Shown piece after piece: positions 6,827-14,360 of a stretch of DNA of 33,096 nt. How positions within the stretch are numbered: position 1 is the stretch's first letter; every line of letters begins with the position of its first letter. The translations under genes were made by a program, and so were the position numbers. This stretch comes from an uncultured Verrucomicrobiota bacterium (GTDB taxonomy: Bacteria > Verrucomicrobiota > Kiritimatiellia > CAIQIC01 > Lenti-01), in assembly GCA_938003985.1 (NCBI GenBank), contig CALKWZ010000032.1, forward strand, positions 1-33,096, written 5' to 3'. The notes under the pieces are model-generated. The model ran no database searches, was not told the origin of the DNA, and saw only the letters and a list, made by a program, of their open reading frames with translations.

Positions 6827-9800
6827 ATGTTCAAGCCCGTTTCCAGCAAGTTGTCGTTCCCGCAGATGGAGGAGGAAGTCCTCCGGTTCTGGCAGGAAAA
6901 CGACACGTTCAAGAAGTCCATCGCCAACCGCCAGGGCGCCAAGGAATACGTCTTCTACGACGGCCCGCCCTTTGCGACCGGCCTGCCGCACTACGGCCAT
7001 CTGCTCGCCGGCACCATCAAGGACATCGCCCCCCGCTACCAGACCATGCGCGGCCACGCCGTCGAACGCCGCTTCGGCTGGGACTGCCACGGCCTGCCCA
7101 TCGAAGCCCTCGCGCAGGAGAAGCTCGGGCTCTCCGGCGCCGCCGACATCGTCGCCAAGGGCATCGACGTCTTCAACGAAACCTGCCGCTCGATGGTCCT
7201 GACCTACGTCGAGGAATGGCGCAAGACGGTGACCCGCATGGGCCGCTGGGTCGATTTCGACAACGACTACAAGACGATGGACGTCACCTTCATGGAGTCC
7301 ATCTGGTGGGTGTTCAAGCAGCTCTGGGACCAAGGGCGCGTCTACAAGTCGCACCGCATCATGCCCTACTCCTGGAAGCTCAACACGCCGCTCTCGAACT
7401 TCGAGGCCGGCAGCAACTACCAGGACGTGCAGGATCCTTCCATCACCGTGCGCGTCAAGCTGGCCCAGCTGCCCGCCGGGCTCGCCGCCCAAGGCTCGCC
7501 CGTCTTCGCCCTGATCTGGACGACGACGCCCTGGACGCTCTACGGCAACCTCGCCATCTGCGCCGGGCCGGACATCGACTACGTCGCCGTGCGCGATCTC
7601 TCGGACAAGAATATCTACGTCCTCGCCGAAGCCCGCCTGCCGGCCTACTACAAGAAGGCCGAGCAGTACGAGAAACTGGCCGCCTTCAAGGGCGCCGACC
7701 TCCTCGGTCTGCCCTACGAACCGATCTTCGACACGTTCAAGGACGACGCGCCCGGCGCGTTCCGCGTCCTCAACGACGGCTTCGTCAGCACCGAAGACGG
7801 CACCGGCTTCGTGCATATCGCCCCCGCGTTCGGCGAGGACGACTTTCGCGTCTGCAAGGCCGCCGGCATCCCCTTGCGCGACTACCTCGACGACGTCTGC
7901 GCCTTCACGGAATCCGTCCCCGAATACCACGGCGTGTTCTGCAAGGACGCCGACAAGCAGATCATCCGTTCGCTCAAGGACGCCGGCAAACTGGTGCACC
8001 AGTCCACGCTCGTGCACTCGTATCCCTTCTGCCCGCGCACCGACACCCCCCTCATCTACCGCGCCATCGAGGCCTGGTACGTGCGGGTCGAGGATCTCCA
8101 CGACCGCCTAGCCGCCAACAACGACGGCGTCCATTGGGTGCCGCAGGCCGTCGGCGAGAAGCGCTTCGGCAACTGGCTCAAGGAAGCCAAGGACTGGAAC
8201 ATCTCCCGCAACCGCTTCTGGGGGTCCTGCATCCCCGTGTGGGTGTCGGAAGACGGCAAAGACATGGTCTGCGTCGGCTCCATCGCCGAGCTGGAACAGC
8301 TCTCCGGCCAGAAGGTCGCCGACCTCCACAAGCACCACGTCGACAAGATCACGTTCCAGCTCAACGGCAAGACCTACCGCCGCACGCCGGAAGTGCTCGA
8401 CTGCTGGTTCGAGTCCGGTTCCATGCCCTACGCCCAGCAGCACTATCCCTTCGAGCGCGCGAACGAGCTGGACAAGTTTTTCCCCGCCGACTTCATCGCC
8501 GAAGGCCTCGACCAGACCCGCGGCTGGTTCTACACGCTGATGCTGCTCGGCACGGCGCTGTTCGGCAAATCGCCCTACAAGAACGTGATCGTCAACGGCC
8601 TCGTCCTCGCCGAAGACGGCCGCAAGATGTCCAAGCGCCTGAAGAACTATCCCGATCCGGCGCACATCCTGAACACCTACGGCGCCGACGCCCTGCGCCT
8701 CTACATGATCAACTCGCCCATCGTCCGCGCGGAAGACCTCTGCTTCTCCGAACAGGGCGTCCTGCAGTCGCTGCGCCACCTGCTCATCCCGTGGTGGAAC
8801 GCCTATTCCTTCCTCGTCACCTACGCGAACGTGGACGGGTGGTCGCCGCAAAGCGGCGCCAGGAGTCAGGAGTCAGGAGTCAGGAGTCCGAATGCAGCCG
8901 GCGGATCATTGATGGACCGCTGGATCCTCTCCACTCTCGACCGCGTCACCGGCGAAGTCGTCGCCGCGATGGACGCCTACGACCTGCAGCAGGCCGTGCG
9001 CCCGCTGGTGCAGTTCATCGACGACCTCACCAACTGGTACATCCGCCGCTCCCGCCGCCGCTTCTGGAAGAGCGAGGACGACGCCGACAAGACGCGCGCC
9101 TACGAGACCCTCCACGCCGTGCTGCTGCGCCTGTGCCAGATCGCCGCGCCGTTCGTGCCGTTCATCTCGGAAGAGATCTACCGCAACCTGCGCACGGCCG
9201 GCCTGCCCGAATCCGTGCACCTCTGCGACTTCCCGCTGCCCGGCGGCCTTGCCCGCGACGAAGCCCTCGAGGCCCAGATGGCCAAGGTGCAGGAAGTCGT
9301 CGGCCTCGCCCGCCAGTTGCGCGCCGACTTCAACCTCAAGGTGCGCCAGCCCCTCGCCGCCCTCCACGTCGTCTGCCGCGACGCCGCCCTCCTCGACCTC
9401 GTCCGCCCCCTGGCGGACATCGTCGCCGACGAACTCAACGTCAAGGAAGTCCGCTTCGGCCGCGACGAAACCGCGCTGGCGGAACTCTCCGCCAAGGCCA
9501 ACTACAAGACCCTCGGCTCCAAGCTCGGCGGCCTGATGAAGAAAGCCGTCGGCGCCATCGCCGCCTTCGCCCCCGCGCAAATCGCGACGCTGCTGGACGG
9601 CGGGCAAGTCGCGCTTGAACTCGACGGCAAATCCATCGTCCTCGATCCGGCCGACGTCCTGATCCAGCGCACGCCGAAGGCCGGCATGGCCGTCGCCTCC
9701 AGCGGCGCCTTGGTCGTCGCCCTCGAAACCGCGCTGACCCCCGCCCTCGTGCAGGAAGGCCACGCCCGCGAACTCATCAACCGCATCCAGAACCTCCGCA

Positions 9801-9994
9801 AGGACCGGGATCTCGACGTGGCCGACCGCATCGCGTTGAAGATTTCCGGCGACGCCGAGCTGCTCGCCGCCGTCGCCGCCCACCGCGAAACCATCGCCGC
9901 CGAGACCCTCGCCGAGCAGCTCGAGGCCGTCCCCGGCGCCGGCGACGTCGACGTCAACGGCCACGGCTGCGCCATCGAACTCGCCAAAACCTGA
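6827..9994 (+). CDS. ileS: Isoleucyl-tRNA synthetase, type 2 (eukaryote-like)
   Basis: Charges tRNA-Ile with isoleucine. 1055 residues. Class I signatures: HYGH at residues 55-58 within GPPFATGLPHYGH, and KMSKR at 600-604. The N-terminal block (YDGPPFATGLPHYGHLLAG) and the lack of a C-terminal Cys4 zinc finger are features of IleRS2, the eukaryote-like form known to be weakly sensitive to mupirocin. The editing (CP1) domain lies between the two signatures; the anticodon-binding helices begin at LMDRWILSTLDRVTGEV. Just before them, residues about 679-688 are encoded by four perfect copies of a heptanucleotide, making a short Ser/Gly/Arg/Gln linker absent from relatives. GGAAGGAA lies 7 nt before the ATG. 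Confidence 0.97.
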   Translation: MFKPVSSKLSFPQMEEEVLRFWQENDTFKKSIANRQGAKEYVFYDGPPFATGLPHYGHLLAGTIKDIAPRYQTMRGHAVERRFGWDCHGLPIEALAQEKLGLSGAADIVAKGIDVFNETCRSMVLTYVEEWRKTVTRMGRWVDFDNDYKTMDVTFMESIWWVFKQLWDQGRVYKSHRIMPYSWKLNTPLSNFEAGSNYQDVQDPSITVRVKLAQLPAGLAAQGSPVFALIWTTTPWTLYGNLAICAGPDIDYVAVRDLSDKNIYVLAEARLPAYYKKAEQYEKLAAFKGADLLGLPYEPIFDTFKDDAPGAFRVLNDGFVSTEDGTGFVHIAPAFGEDDFRVCKAAGIPLRDYLDDVCAFTESVPEYHGVFCKDADKQIIRSLKDAGKLVHQSTLVHSYPFCPRTDTPLIYRAIEAWYVRVEDLHDRLAANNDGVHWVPQAVGEKRFGNWLKEAKDWNISRNRFWGSCIPVWVSEDGKDMVCVGSIAELEQLSGQKVADLHKHHVDKITFQLNGKTYRRTPEVLDCWFESGSMPYAQQHYPFERANELDKFFPADFIAEGLDQTRGWFYTLMLLGTALFGKSPYKNVIVNGLVLAEDGRKMSKRLKNYPDPAHILNTYGADALRLYMINSPIVRAEDLCFSEQGVLQSLRHLLIPWWNAYSFLVTYANVDGWSPQSGARSQESGVRSPNAAGGSLMDRWILSTLDRVTGEVVAAMDAYDLQQAVRPLVQFIDDLTNWYIRRSRRRFWKSEDDADKTRAYETLHAVLLRLCQIAAPFVPFISEEIYRNLRTAGLPESVHLCDFPLPGGLARDEALEAQMAKVQEVVGLARQLRADFNLKVRQPLAALHVVCRDAALLDLVRPLADIVADELNVKEVRFGRDETALAELSAKANYKTLGSKLGGLMKKAVGAIAAFAPAQIATLLDGGQVALELDGKSIVLDPADVLIQRTPKAGMAVASSGALVVALETALTPALVQEGHARELINRIQNLRKDRDLDVADRIALKISGDAELLAAVAAHRETIAAETLAEQLEAVPGAGDVDVNGHGCAIELAKT
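8861..8888 (+). repeat. Four tandem copies of the heptamer AGGAGTC inside ileS
   Basis: Perfect head-to-tail copies at 8861-8867, 8868-8874, 8875-8881 and 8882-8888. The unit is not a multiple of three, so gaining or losing one copy would shift the ileS frame. The tract lies in the variable linker between the catalytic core and the anticodon-binding domain. Confidence 0.95.
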
Positions 9995-10006
9995 AAGGAA
10001 TCGCCC

Positions 10007-10495
10007 ATGCGCAAACTGTTCGTCGTATTCGCCAAATTGCTGGGCCTGGTCCAGCTGTACGCGACCGTGACGGCCGCGCTACAGATGCTCGCCATGGCGG
10101 CCATGGTCCTGCGCGGCAAGATCAATCCGTTCACCGGCGCGGTGAGTTTCTCCGGTCTGGTGATCTTCACCGGCATCGCCTTGGCCATCGCCTGGGTCCT
10201 GCTGAAACGGACGGAATGGCTGGCCGATGTCGTCGGCATCCGCGACGACGCGCCGGTCGAGGGTCTGGAACGCGTTCCCGCCTTGGTCGTCGGCATCGCG
10301 CTGATCGGCGTCTTCGTAACCGTGCAGGCCCTGCCCCGTCTGGTCGGCGCGCTGATCGGAATGCAGACGCATCTGGACGAGGTTCCGCTGCAAATACTCG
10401 CGAAAGATCTCGTCCCTTACCTGTTGCAGCTGGCGATCGGCCTGTTCCTCGCCCTGAAACCCGGCGCCGTCGCCGCCCGCATCGCGAAGGCCTGA
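10007..10495 (+). CDS. Four-helix integral membrane protein of unknown function
   Basis: 162 residues with four predicted membrane helices at about 11-34, 44-66, 91-112 and 134-151, and short polar loops. I do not recognise the family; there are no conserved catalytic motifs, Cys or His clusters. AAGGAA lies 6 nt before the ATG at 10007, which begins only 12 bp after the ileS stop, so it is almost certainly cotranscribed with ileS. The neighbour gives no firm hint to function, since gene pairs downstream of ileS (lspA being the classic one) vary; this protein lacks the conserved Asp motifs of LspA. Confidence 0.75.
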   Translation: MRKLFVVFAKLLGLVQLYATVTAALQMLAMAAMVLRGKINPFTGAVSFSGLVIFTGIALAIAWVLLKRTEWLADVVGIRDDAPVEGLERVPALVVGIALIGVFVTVQALPRLVGALIGMQTHLDEVPLQILAKDLVPYLLQLAIGLFLALKPGAVAARIAKA

Positions 10496-10517
10496 CCGCC
10501 CCAACCGCTTGCGCCGC

Positions 10518-10573
10518 AAAGTTTTTACGTTCTACGTAAAACTCCGCGAAAGTTTTTACGTTCTACGTAAAAA
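10518..10573 (+). repeat. Two tandem AT-rich palindromes, 31 bp apart
   Basis: The palindrome TTTTTACGT-TCT-ACGTAAAAA occurs at 10553-10573 with a perfect 9-bp stem, and at 10522-10541 with an 8-bp stem. Each is preceded by AAAG, so the direct-repeat period is 31 bp. Both stand out as AT-rich in a GC-rich context. Possible roles: operator, transcript-end structure or dispersed repeat. They lie in the 220-bp gap after the ileS operon; the rest of that gap holds a promoter candidate. Confidence 0.9.
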
Positions 10574-10596
10574 TCGCGTTGGCGGCCCGAATCCCG

Positions 10597-10626
10597 TTGA
10601 CCGACGGGTTGCGGCACTTCGATAAT
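10597..10626 (+). promoter_or_regulatory. Promoter of the small lipoprotein gene
   Basis: TTGACC (10597-10602), 18-nt spacer, GATAAT (10621-10626). Transcription from about 10633 would give an 80-nt leader before the GTG start at 10716. Confidence 0.55.
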
Positions 10627-10715
10627 GCCTTCGTCGAGGTGCGGTTGGGGCCGGGGTCCGGGCCTGTCGCCCGGCCGGTTTCCGAACGGCCTTCGATCCA
10701 GCGAGGAGCGCAAAC

Positions 10716-11090
10716 GTGAAACGGCAGTTCATGGCGGCGTGGATGGTTCTGGCGATGGCGGGATTCTGCGGGTGCGAGGAAGAAGAGGAGACGAATTCCG
10801 GGGGACCCAATTCCGTCGCCGGCTCGTGGAACGGCACCATGGTCGTCACGAAGTTCATGGGCCAGACCGTGGCGCCCGGCGACAGCGACGTCGTCCCGTT
10901 CACCATGAACATCACGCAATCCGGCGAGTACCTCGAGGTGGCGTTCCAAGCCAACGAATATCCCGGTTTCTTCACGGGACACTATTACTACGACGTCGAC
11001 CGTTCGATCGACTTCACGGCCACCGCCGACTATACGTATTACTTTTTCGGCAACGTCGATTGGGGCGAGCGCAGCATGTCGGGCGCCTAG
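10716..11090 (+). CDS. Small secreted lipoprotein, possibly cut short by an amber codon
   Basis: Starts at a GTG (10716) with GAGGAG 7 nt upstream. The signal peptide ends in the lipobox-like AGFCGC, placing the lipidated Cys at about residue 20, followed by a Glu/Asn/Gly linker. The remaining ~95 residues look like a small beta-rich fold (begins GSWNGTMVV, then FTMNITQSGEYLEV), similar in style to small lipocalin-like sheets. The frame stops at TAG 11088-11090, but the next 16 codons (TVNVPGGMQGTWQASR) continue in frame to TAA at 11139-11141 and look like the natural end of the domain (GTWQASR echoes GSWNGTM). So the gene is either a recent nonsense mutant or reads through. No known function. 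Confidence 0.6.
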   Translation: MKRQFMAAWMVLAMAGFCGCEEEEETNSGGPNSVAGSWNGTMVVTKFMGQTVAPGDSDVVPFTMNITQSGEYLEVAFQANEYPGFFTGHYYYDVDRSIDFTATADYTYYFFGNVDWGERSMSGA

Positions 11091-11153
11091 ACCGTCAACG
11101 TCCCCGGCGGCATGCAGGGCACCTGGCAAGCCAGCCGTTAAAATTAGCGACGG

Positions 11154-11837
11154 TTACGGCGCATAGCGCCGCACGCGCCACGCGGCGGGATCGTCCAGCG
11201 GCGCGTTGGGGCGGAGGGCTTCGTAGCGCAGGCGGTCGTGGAGGCGCGACTCCCGGCCGTGCCAGAATTCCACCGACGCGGCCCGCACGAGGTAGCCGCC
11301 CCAGAACTCCGGCGCGGGTATTTCCGCGCCTTCCGGCCAGCGCGCGCGCAGTTCCGCCAGTTGCTTTTCCAGTTCCGCGCGGTCGGCCAGCGGCGCCGAT
11401 TGCCGCGAGGCCCAGGCGGCCAGTTGCGACTCGCGCGGACGCGACCGGAAATACGCGGCGCTTTCCGCCGCCGACATCCGTTCCGCCGCGCCGCGCACTT
11501 CGACCTGCCGATGCAGGTCGTGCCACGGGAACAGCAGCGAGACCTGCGGATTCTCCGCCAGCGCCTGCGCCTTGCGCGAGCCGTGGTTCGTGAAGAACCG
11601 GAAGCCCGCCGCGTCCACGCCTTTCAACAAGACCAGCCGCGCGGAAGGCTGGCCCGCGGCGTCCGCCGTGGCCAGCACCATCGCGTTGGGTTCGGCCACG
11701 CCGGCTTCCGCCGCCTCCCGCAGCCACCGCTCGAACTGCGCCAGCGGCGCGGACGCCAGTTCGCCTTCCGCCAGCGCGCCGCGGTCGTAGGCCTTCCGCA
11801 TCTGCGCCAAATCCGCCGGGTTCCAGGAATTTTCCAT
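11154..11837 (-). CDS. pdxH: Pyridoxamine 5'-phosphate oxidase
   Basis: FMN enzyme that oxidises pyridoxine or pyridoxamine 5'-phosphate to pyridoxal 5'-phosphate, the last step of vitamin B6 synthesis or salvage. 227 residues, normal length. Family motifs: MVLATADAAGQPSARLVLLK near residue 55, FFTNHGSRKA near 80, LLFPWHDLHRQVEVRG near 100, SRPRESQLAAWASRQS near 130, and a C-terminal RYAP corresponding to the conserved RLAP. Starts at the ATG at 11837, 30 bp after the stop of the SGNH-type gene, so probably in one transcript with it. Converges on the lipoprotein gene. Confidence 0.95.
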   Translation of the reverse strand: MENSWNPADLAQMRKAYDRGALAEGELASAPLAQFERWLREAAEAGVAEPNAMVLATADAAGQPSARLVLLKGVDAAGFRFFTNHGSRKAQALAENPQVSLLFPWHDLHRQVEVRGAAERMSAAESAAYFRSRPRESQLAAWASRQSAPLADRAELEKQLAELRARWPEGAEIPAPEFWGGYLVRAASVEFWHGRESRLHDRLRYEALRPNAPLDDPAAWRVRRYAP

Positions 11838-11867
11838 GCCCCCACCCTACCGCCGGTTCCGCGTTTC

Positions 11868-13121
11868 TCAAGTCCCCGCGGGGAACACGTCGGCCAGCGC
11901 GGCGGCCAGGGCGCGGGCCACTTCGGCGTGGCCGCGCGGAGTCAAATGGATGTTCCCGGGGAAATACAGCAGGTTGTCCGCCGCGGCGGGTTGCTGCGCG
12001 GCGACCGCCTGCAAGACGGGCGTCAAATCGACGAACCGCAGCTCCAACGCGCGGGCCAGTTCGCGCAAGTGCTCCCGCTGGGCGGCGCTGAACCGCGCGA
12101 GAACCTCGCCGACGGCCGGATCGCGGAACGTCGCCGGAGCATAGGCGGTGGCGGCGGCCGGCACGTAGGCCAGGACCGGAACAAATCCGCGTTCGCCGGC
12201 CAGGCGCTTGAATTCGCGCACGGGCTCGTCGAACAAGGCATAGGCGACCTCGCCCGCGACGGCCTGCCGCGCCACGACGATTTCGTCGCGGCCGGCCTGG
12301 CCGCTGTTGAACGGCACGGCGCCGACCTGGAACCGGTAATCCACGCGGCCTTTCAGCCGGTTGTCGCGGGCGTTGCCGCGAAGATACCGGAACGAGCCCG
12401 CGAGGAAGTTCCAGCCGTAGCTGCGGCGCCACAGAATCGACGTCTTCCCGGCGTCGGCGTCGCTTGCGTCGTCGTGCTTCGTTCCGGATCGGTAGGCCAC
12501 GTGATCCGCCAGATTCAGCAGATCGTTGCCTTCGTAAACGCTCAGGATCACCGCGCGCGGCGATTTGGGCAGGCCGAATCGCTTGAGGATCTGCAGGTAT
12601 TCGTAGGGGCCCGTCCCGCCGATGCCCAGATTGTAGGACGTGCGGCCGAGTGCCGCGCCCAGACGGCTCGGCCAGGCCTCGGCGGGAGCAACCGCACACG
12701 GCCAGGTGAACGAATCGCCGATGGCCACCAGGTCGAAAGCGGCGCGGGAATCGTAAAGACCGGGCGGATTTCCAAACCCGATTTCATCGGCGGCCACTTC
12801 GCGGACGGAGCCCGCCAAGTCGGCGACGTAGGGTTTGACGGCGAAAGGCTTCAGGATCCGGATGGCTTTGCCGCCATCGTCGCGATGGAAAAGGACGGTG
12901 TTGGCCCGCGTCGGAAAGCGCCCCGCCGCCAACCGGGCGCGCAAAGCGGGTTCGAAATGGACCAGCGACTTGGTGGGGATGGCCCACGGCGCGACACGAA
13001 AGACGATTTCCAGTCCCAGCGCCAAAATGCCCAGGCTGATCGACAGGCCCAGCAGCGGATGAATCTTGCGGCGGGCGGTTGTCGTGGCCGAATGGGCCGG
13101 ACGGGATTCCTCGGTTTGCAT
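11868..13121 (-). CDS. Membrane-anchored SGNH/GDSL-hydrolase-like protein
   Basis: 417 residues. A single N-terminal membrane helix at about 22-42 anchors a domain predicted to face the periplasm. SGNH blocks are visible: GDSFTW with the nucleophile Ser137, GIGGTGP (166-172) carrying the oxyanion Gly, EGND (197-200) carrying Asn, and a last block GNIHLTPRGH at 389-398 with the catalytic His. In that last block most relatives have Asp-x-His; here position 390 is Asn (AAC codon), so the triad Asp may be missing or supplied elsewhere. Such enzymes often remove or add acetyl groups on envelope polysaccharides; the substrate is unknown. A TTGACC promoter sits just upstream with almost no leader. 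Likely cotranscribed with pdxH. Confidence 0.8.
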   Translation of the reverse strand: MQTEESRPAHSATTTARRKIHPLLGLSISLGILALGLEIVFRVAPWAIPTKSLVHFEPALRARLAAGRFPTRANTVLFHRDDGGKAIRILKPFAVKPYVADLAGSVREVAADEIGFGNPPGLYDSRAAFDLVAIGDSFTWPCAVAPAEAWPSRLGAALGRTSYNLGIGGTGPYEYLQILKRFGLPKSPRAVILSVYEGNDLLNLADHVAYRSGTKHDDASDADAGKTSILWRRSYGWNFLAGSFRYLRGNARDNRLKGRVDYRFQVGAVPFNSGQAGRDEIVVARQAVAGEVAYALFDEPVREFKRLAGERGFVPVLAYVPAAATAYAPATFRDPAVGEVLARFSAAQREHLRELARALELRFVDLTPVLQAVAAQQPAAADNLLYFPGNIHLTPRGHAEVARALAAALADVFPAGT

Positions 13122-13129
13122 GGCGCGCT

Positions 13130-13158
13130 AGACTGCCGCAGCCGGTCCCGGCGGTCAA
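13130..13158 (-). promoter_or_regulatory. Promoter of the SGNH-type gene, apparently leaderless
   Basis: On the minus strand TTGACC (13158-13153), 17-nt spacer, then CAGTCT (13135-13130), a weak -10. Eight nt separate it from the ATG at 13121, so the start of transcription would fall at or next to the start codon. Confidence 0.4.
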
Positions 13159-13206
13159 GCGCCGCAACTGGCGGCGTTTTGCGCTGTTTTCCCGCCGGCG
13201 CCGCGC

Positions 13207-13212
13207 TAGAAT
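13207..13212 (+). promoter_or_regulatory. -10 element of the Nudix gene, apparently leaderless
   Basis: TAGAAT (five of six consensus bases) lies 8 nt before the ATG at 13221. No good -35 is seen at 16-18 nt. No Shine-Dalgarno is present between it and the ATG. Confidence 0.4.
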
Positions 13213-13220
13213 GGGACACC

Positions 13221-13754
13221 ATGAGCGATCCGAGCGAAGTCTTCGAGCTGTACGACGCGCAGGAATACCGCGTGATCGGCCGGGCGACGCGCGGCGAGTG
13301 CCACGGCCGTCCGGAATTGATCCACGCCGTCGCGCGCGTCCACGTGCGCGACGCCCAGGGCCGCCTGCTGCTGCAACGGCGCTCGGCCTCCAAGGACATC
13401 GCGCCCGGCCTGTGGGATACCTCCGTCGGCGGCCACCTGCTGCCCGGCGAGGAAGCCGCGGCCGCCGCCCGCCGCGAAATGCGCGAGGAGCTCGGCGTCG
13501 AAGCCGGCGAATTGGTCTTCCTGCACCGCTTCCTGATGCGCTCGCCCGTCGAAACGGAGTGGGTCACTTCCTACGCCGCCGTCCACGAAGGACCGTTCCG
13601 CCCCGATCCCGGCGAGATCGACGAGGTGCGGTTCTGGACGCGCGCGGAAATCGACGCCGCGCGCGGAACCGGCGTGCTGACCACGGCCTTCGAAGACGAG
13701 TTTGCGCGCCTGCGCGGAAAATGGGAGGATCCGACGTCATGGCCGCGAAAATGA
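13221..13754 (+). CDS. Nudix hydrolase, YfcD/IPP-isomerase-like
   Basis: 177 residues. The Nudix box is complete: G-x5-E (GHLLPGE), seven residues, then REMREELGV, near residues 72-94. The preceding LLLQRRSASKDIAPGLWDTSVGG is typical of the YfcD subgroup, which resembles isopentenyl-diphosphate isomerase but is thought to act on nucleoside or other organic diphosphates. Substrate unknown. The next gene starts inside its last codons, overlapping by 16 bp, so the two are translated together. Divergent from the SGNH gene across a 100-bp region that holds both promoters. Confidence 0.9.
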   Translation: MSDPSEVFELYDAQEYRVIGRATRGECHGRPELIHAVARVHVRDAQGRLLLQRRSASKDIAPGLWDTSVGGHLLPGEEAAAAARREMREELGVEAGELVFLHRFLMRSPVETEWVTSYAAVHEGPFRPDPGEIDEVRFWTRAEIDAARGTGVLTTAFEDEFARLRGKWEDPTSWPRK

Positions 13755-14293
13755 CGTTGGGAGACATGGCGAAGGCGCTGAACCGCCCCGCCGTTTATTT
13801 GGTCAGCCTCCAGAAGCGCTTCGAATTGCCCGTGCTGGAAGGCGCGGCCTATTCCCCGGCCTATTTCGCCCTGCTGCGCAAGATCGTCCATCTGGAACTG
13901 CTCGGCATTCCCGAAAAAGATCTCGTCGAGCTGTGGAAGACCGAGAAGCACCTGCTGCAACTGCTGCACTTCGATTGCAACGGGTCCGCCACGTGGTTTC
14001 TCGACGAATGCACCCACGTGCACCACCCCGAGCGGCGCCTGCTGCTGACGAACCACGATCTGGGCCCGGAATTTTCCCGGAAGGCGCTGCAGCCGCAGCT
14101 CGATTTCGAACCCAAATCGCGCGGGCTGTTTTCCCACAAGGAAGCCGGCGACGACGTCCGCCGCGTGCTGGATCGCTACCAAGCGCTCTTCGCCGATCTC
14201 CAGGACCAGGCCGCCACCGAAGCCGAGCAGTTGCGCCACGCCTTGCGCTGGTTCCCCCGCATCCGCCCGCCGCATCATCCCGCCGAGGATTGA
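13739..14293 (+). CDS. Unknown protein with MerR-like N-terminal helix-turn-helix
   Basis: 184 residues. The first 30 (MTLGDMAKALNRPAVYLVSL, then QKRFELP) look like a MerR- or excisionase-type winged helix: 'level-of-Ala' helix, a short turn, and a recognition helix. The middle (residues 40-75) is a helical hairpin with many Leu (LLGIPEKDLVELWKTEKHLL). A short segment with Cys and His follows (FDCNGSATWFLDECTHVHHP, about residues 80-99) and could bind a metal. The C-terminus is helical with a charged stretch. I do not recognise a named family. GGAGG lies 10 nt before the ATG at 13739; the gene overlaps the Nudix gene by 16 bp, suggesting a shared role. Confidence 0.75.
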   Translation: MAAKMTLGDMAKALNRPAVYLVSLQKRFELPVLEGAAYSPAYFALLRKIVHLELLGIPEKDLVELWKTEKHLLQLLHFDCNGSATWFLDECTHVHHPERRLLLTNHDLGPEFSRKALQPQLDFEPKSRGLFSHKEAGDDVRRVLDRYQALFADLQDQAATEAEQLRHALRWFPRIRPPHHPAED

Positions 14294-14299
14294 GCCTGC

Positions 14300-14330
14300 G
14301 CCCCGACTCGGGGCCTGCTCCCGTTTGCGT
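14300..14330 (+). terminator. Weak intrinsic terminator after the Nudix/HTH gene pair
   Basis: Stem GCCCCG/CGGGGC (14300-14305 with 14309-14314, 3-nt loop), followed by an interrupted T-rich stretch. It separates the pair from the flavoprotein gene that follows. Confidence 0.45.
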
Positions 14331-14352
14331 TTTCGGCATTCTACAGTAGATT
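14325..14352 (+). promoter_or_regulatory. Promoter of the flavoprotein-DoxX pair, apparently leaderless
   Basis: TTGCGT (14325-14330), 16-nt spacer, TAGATT (14347-14352), then exactly 8 nt to the ATG at 14361. The GGTGGAGA between them lies too close to the ATG to work as a normal ribosome site. Confidence 0.45.
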
Positions 14353-14360
14353 GGTGGAGA

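Noticed and set aside
8861..8888. CRISPR array
   Set aside because: The heptamers are adjacent with no spacers and lie inside ileS. No spaced direct repeats were seen elsewhere.
11088..11090. TAG as a pyrrolysine codon
   Set aside because: No pyl genes or PYLIS-like signs are visible, and the protein is a small lipoprotein; a mutation or plain read-through is simpler.
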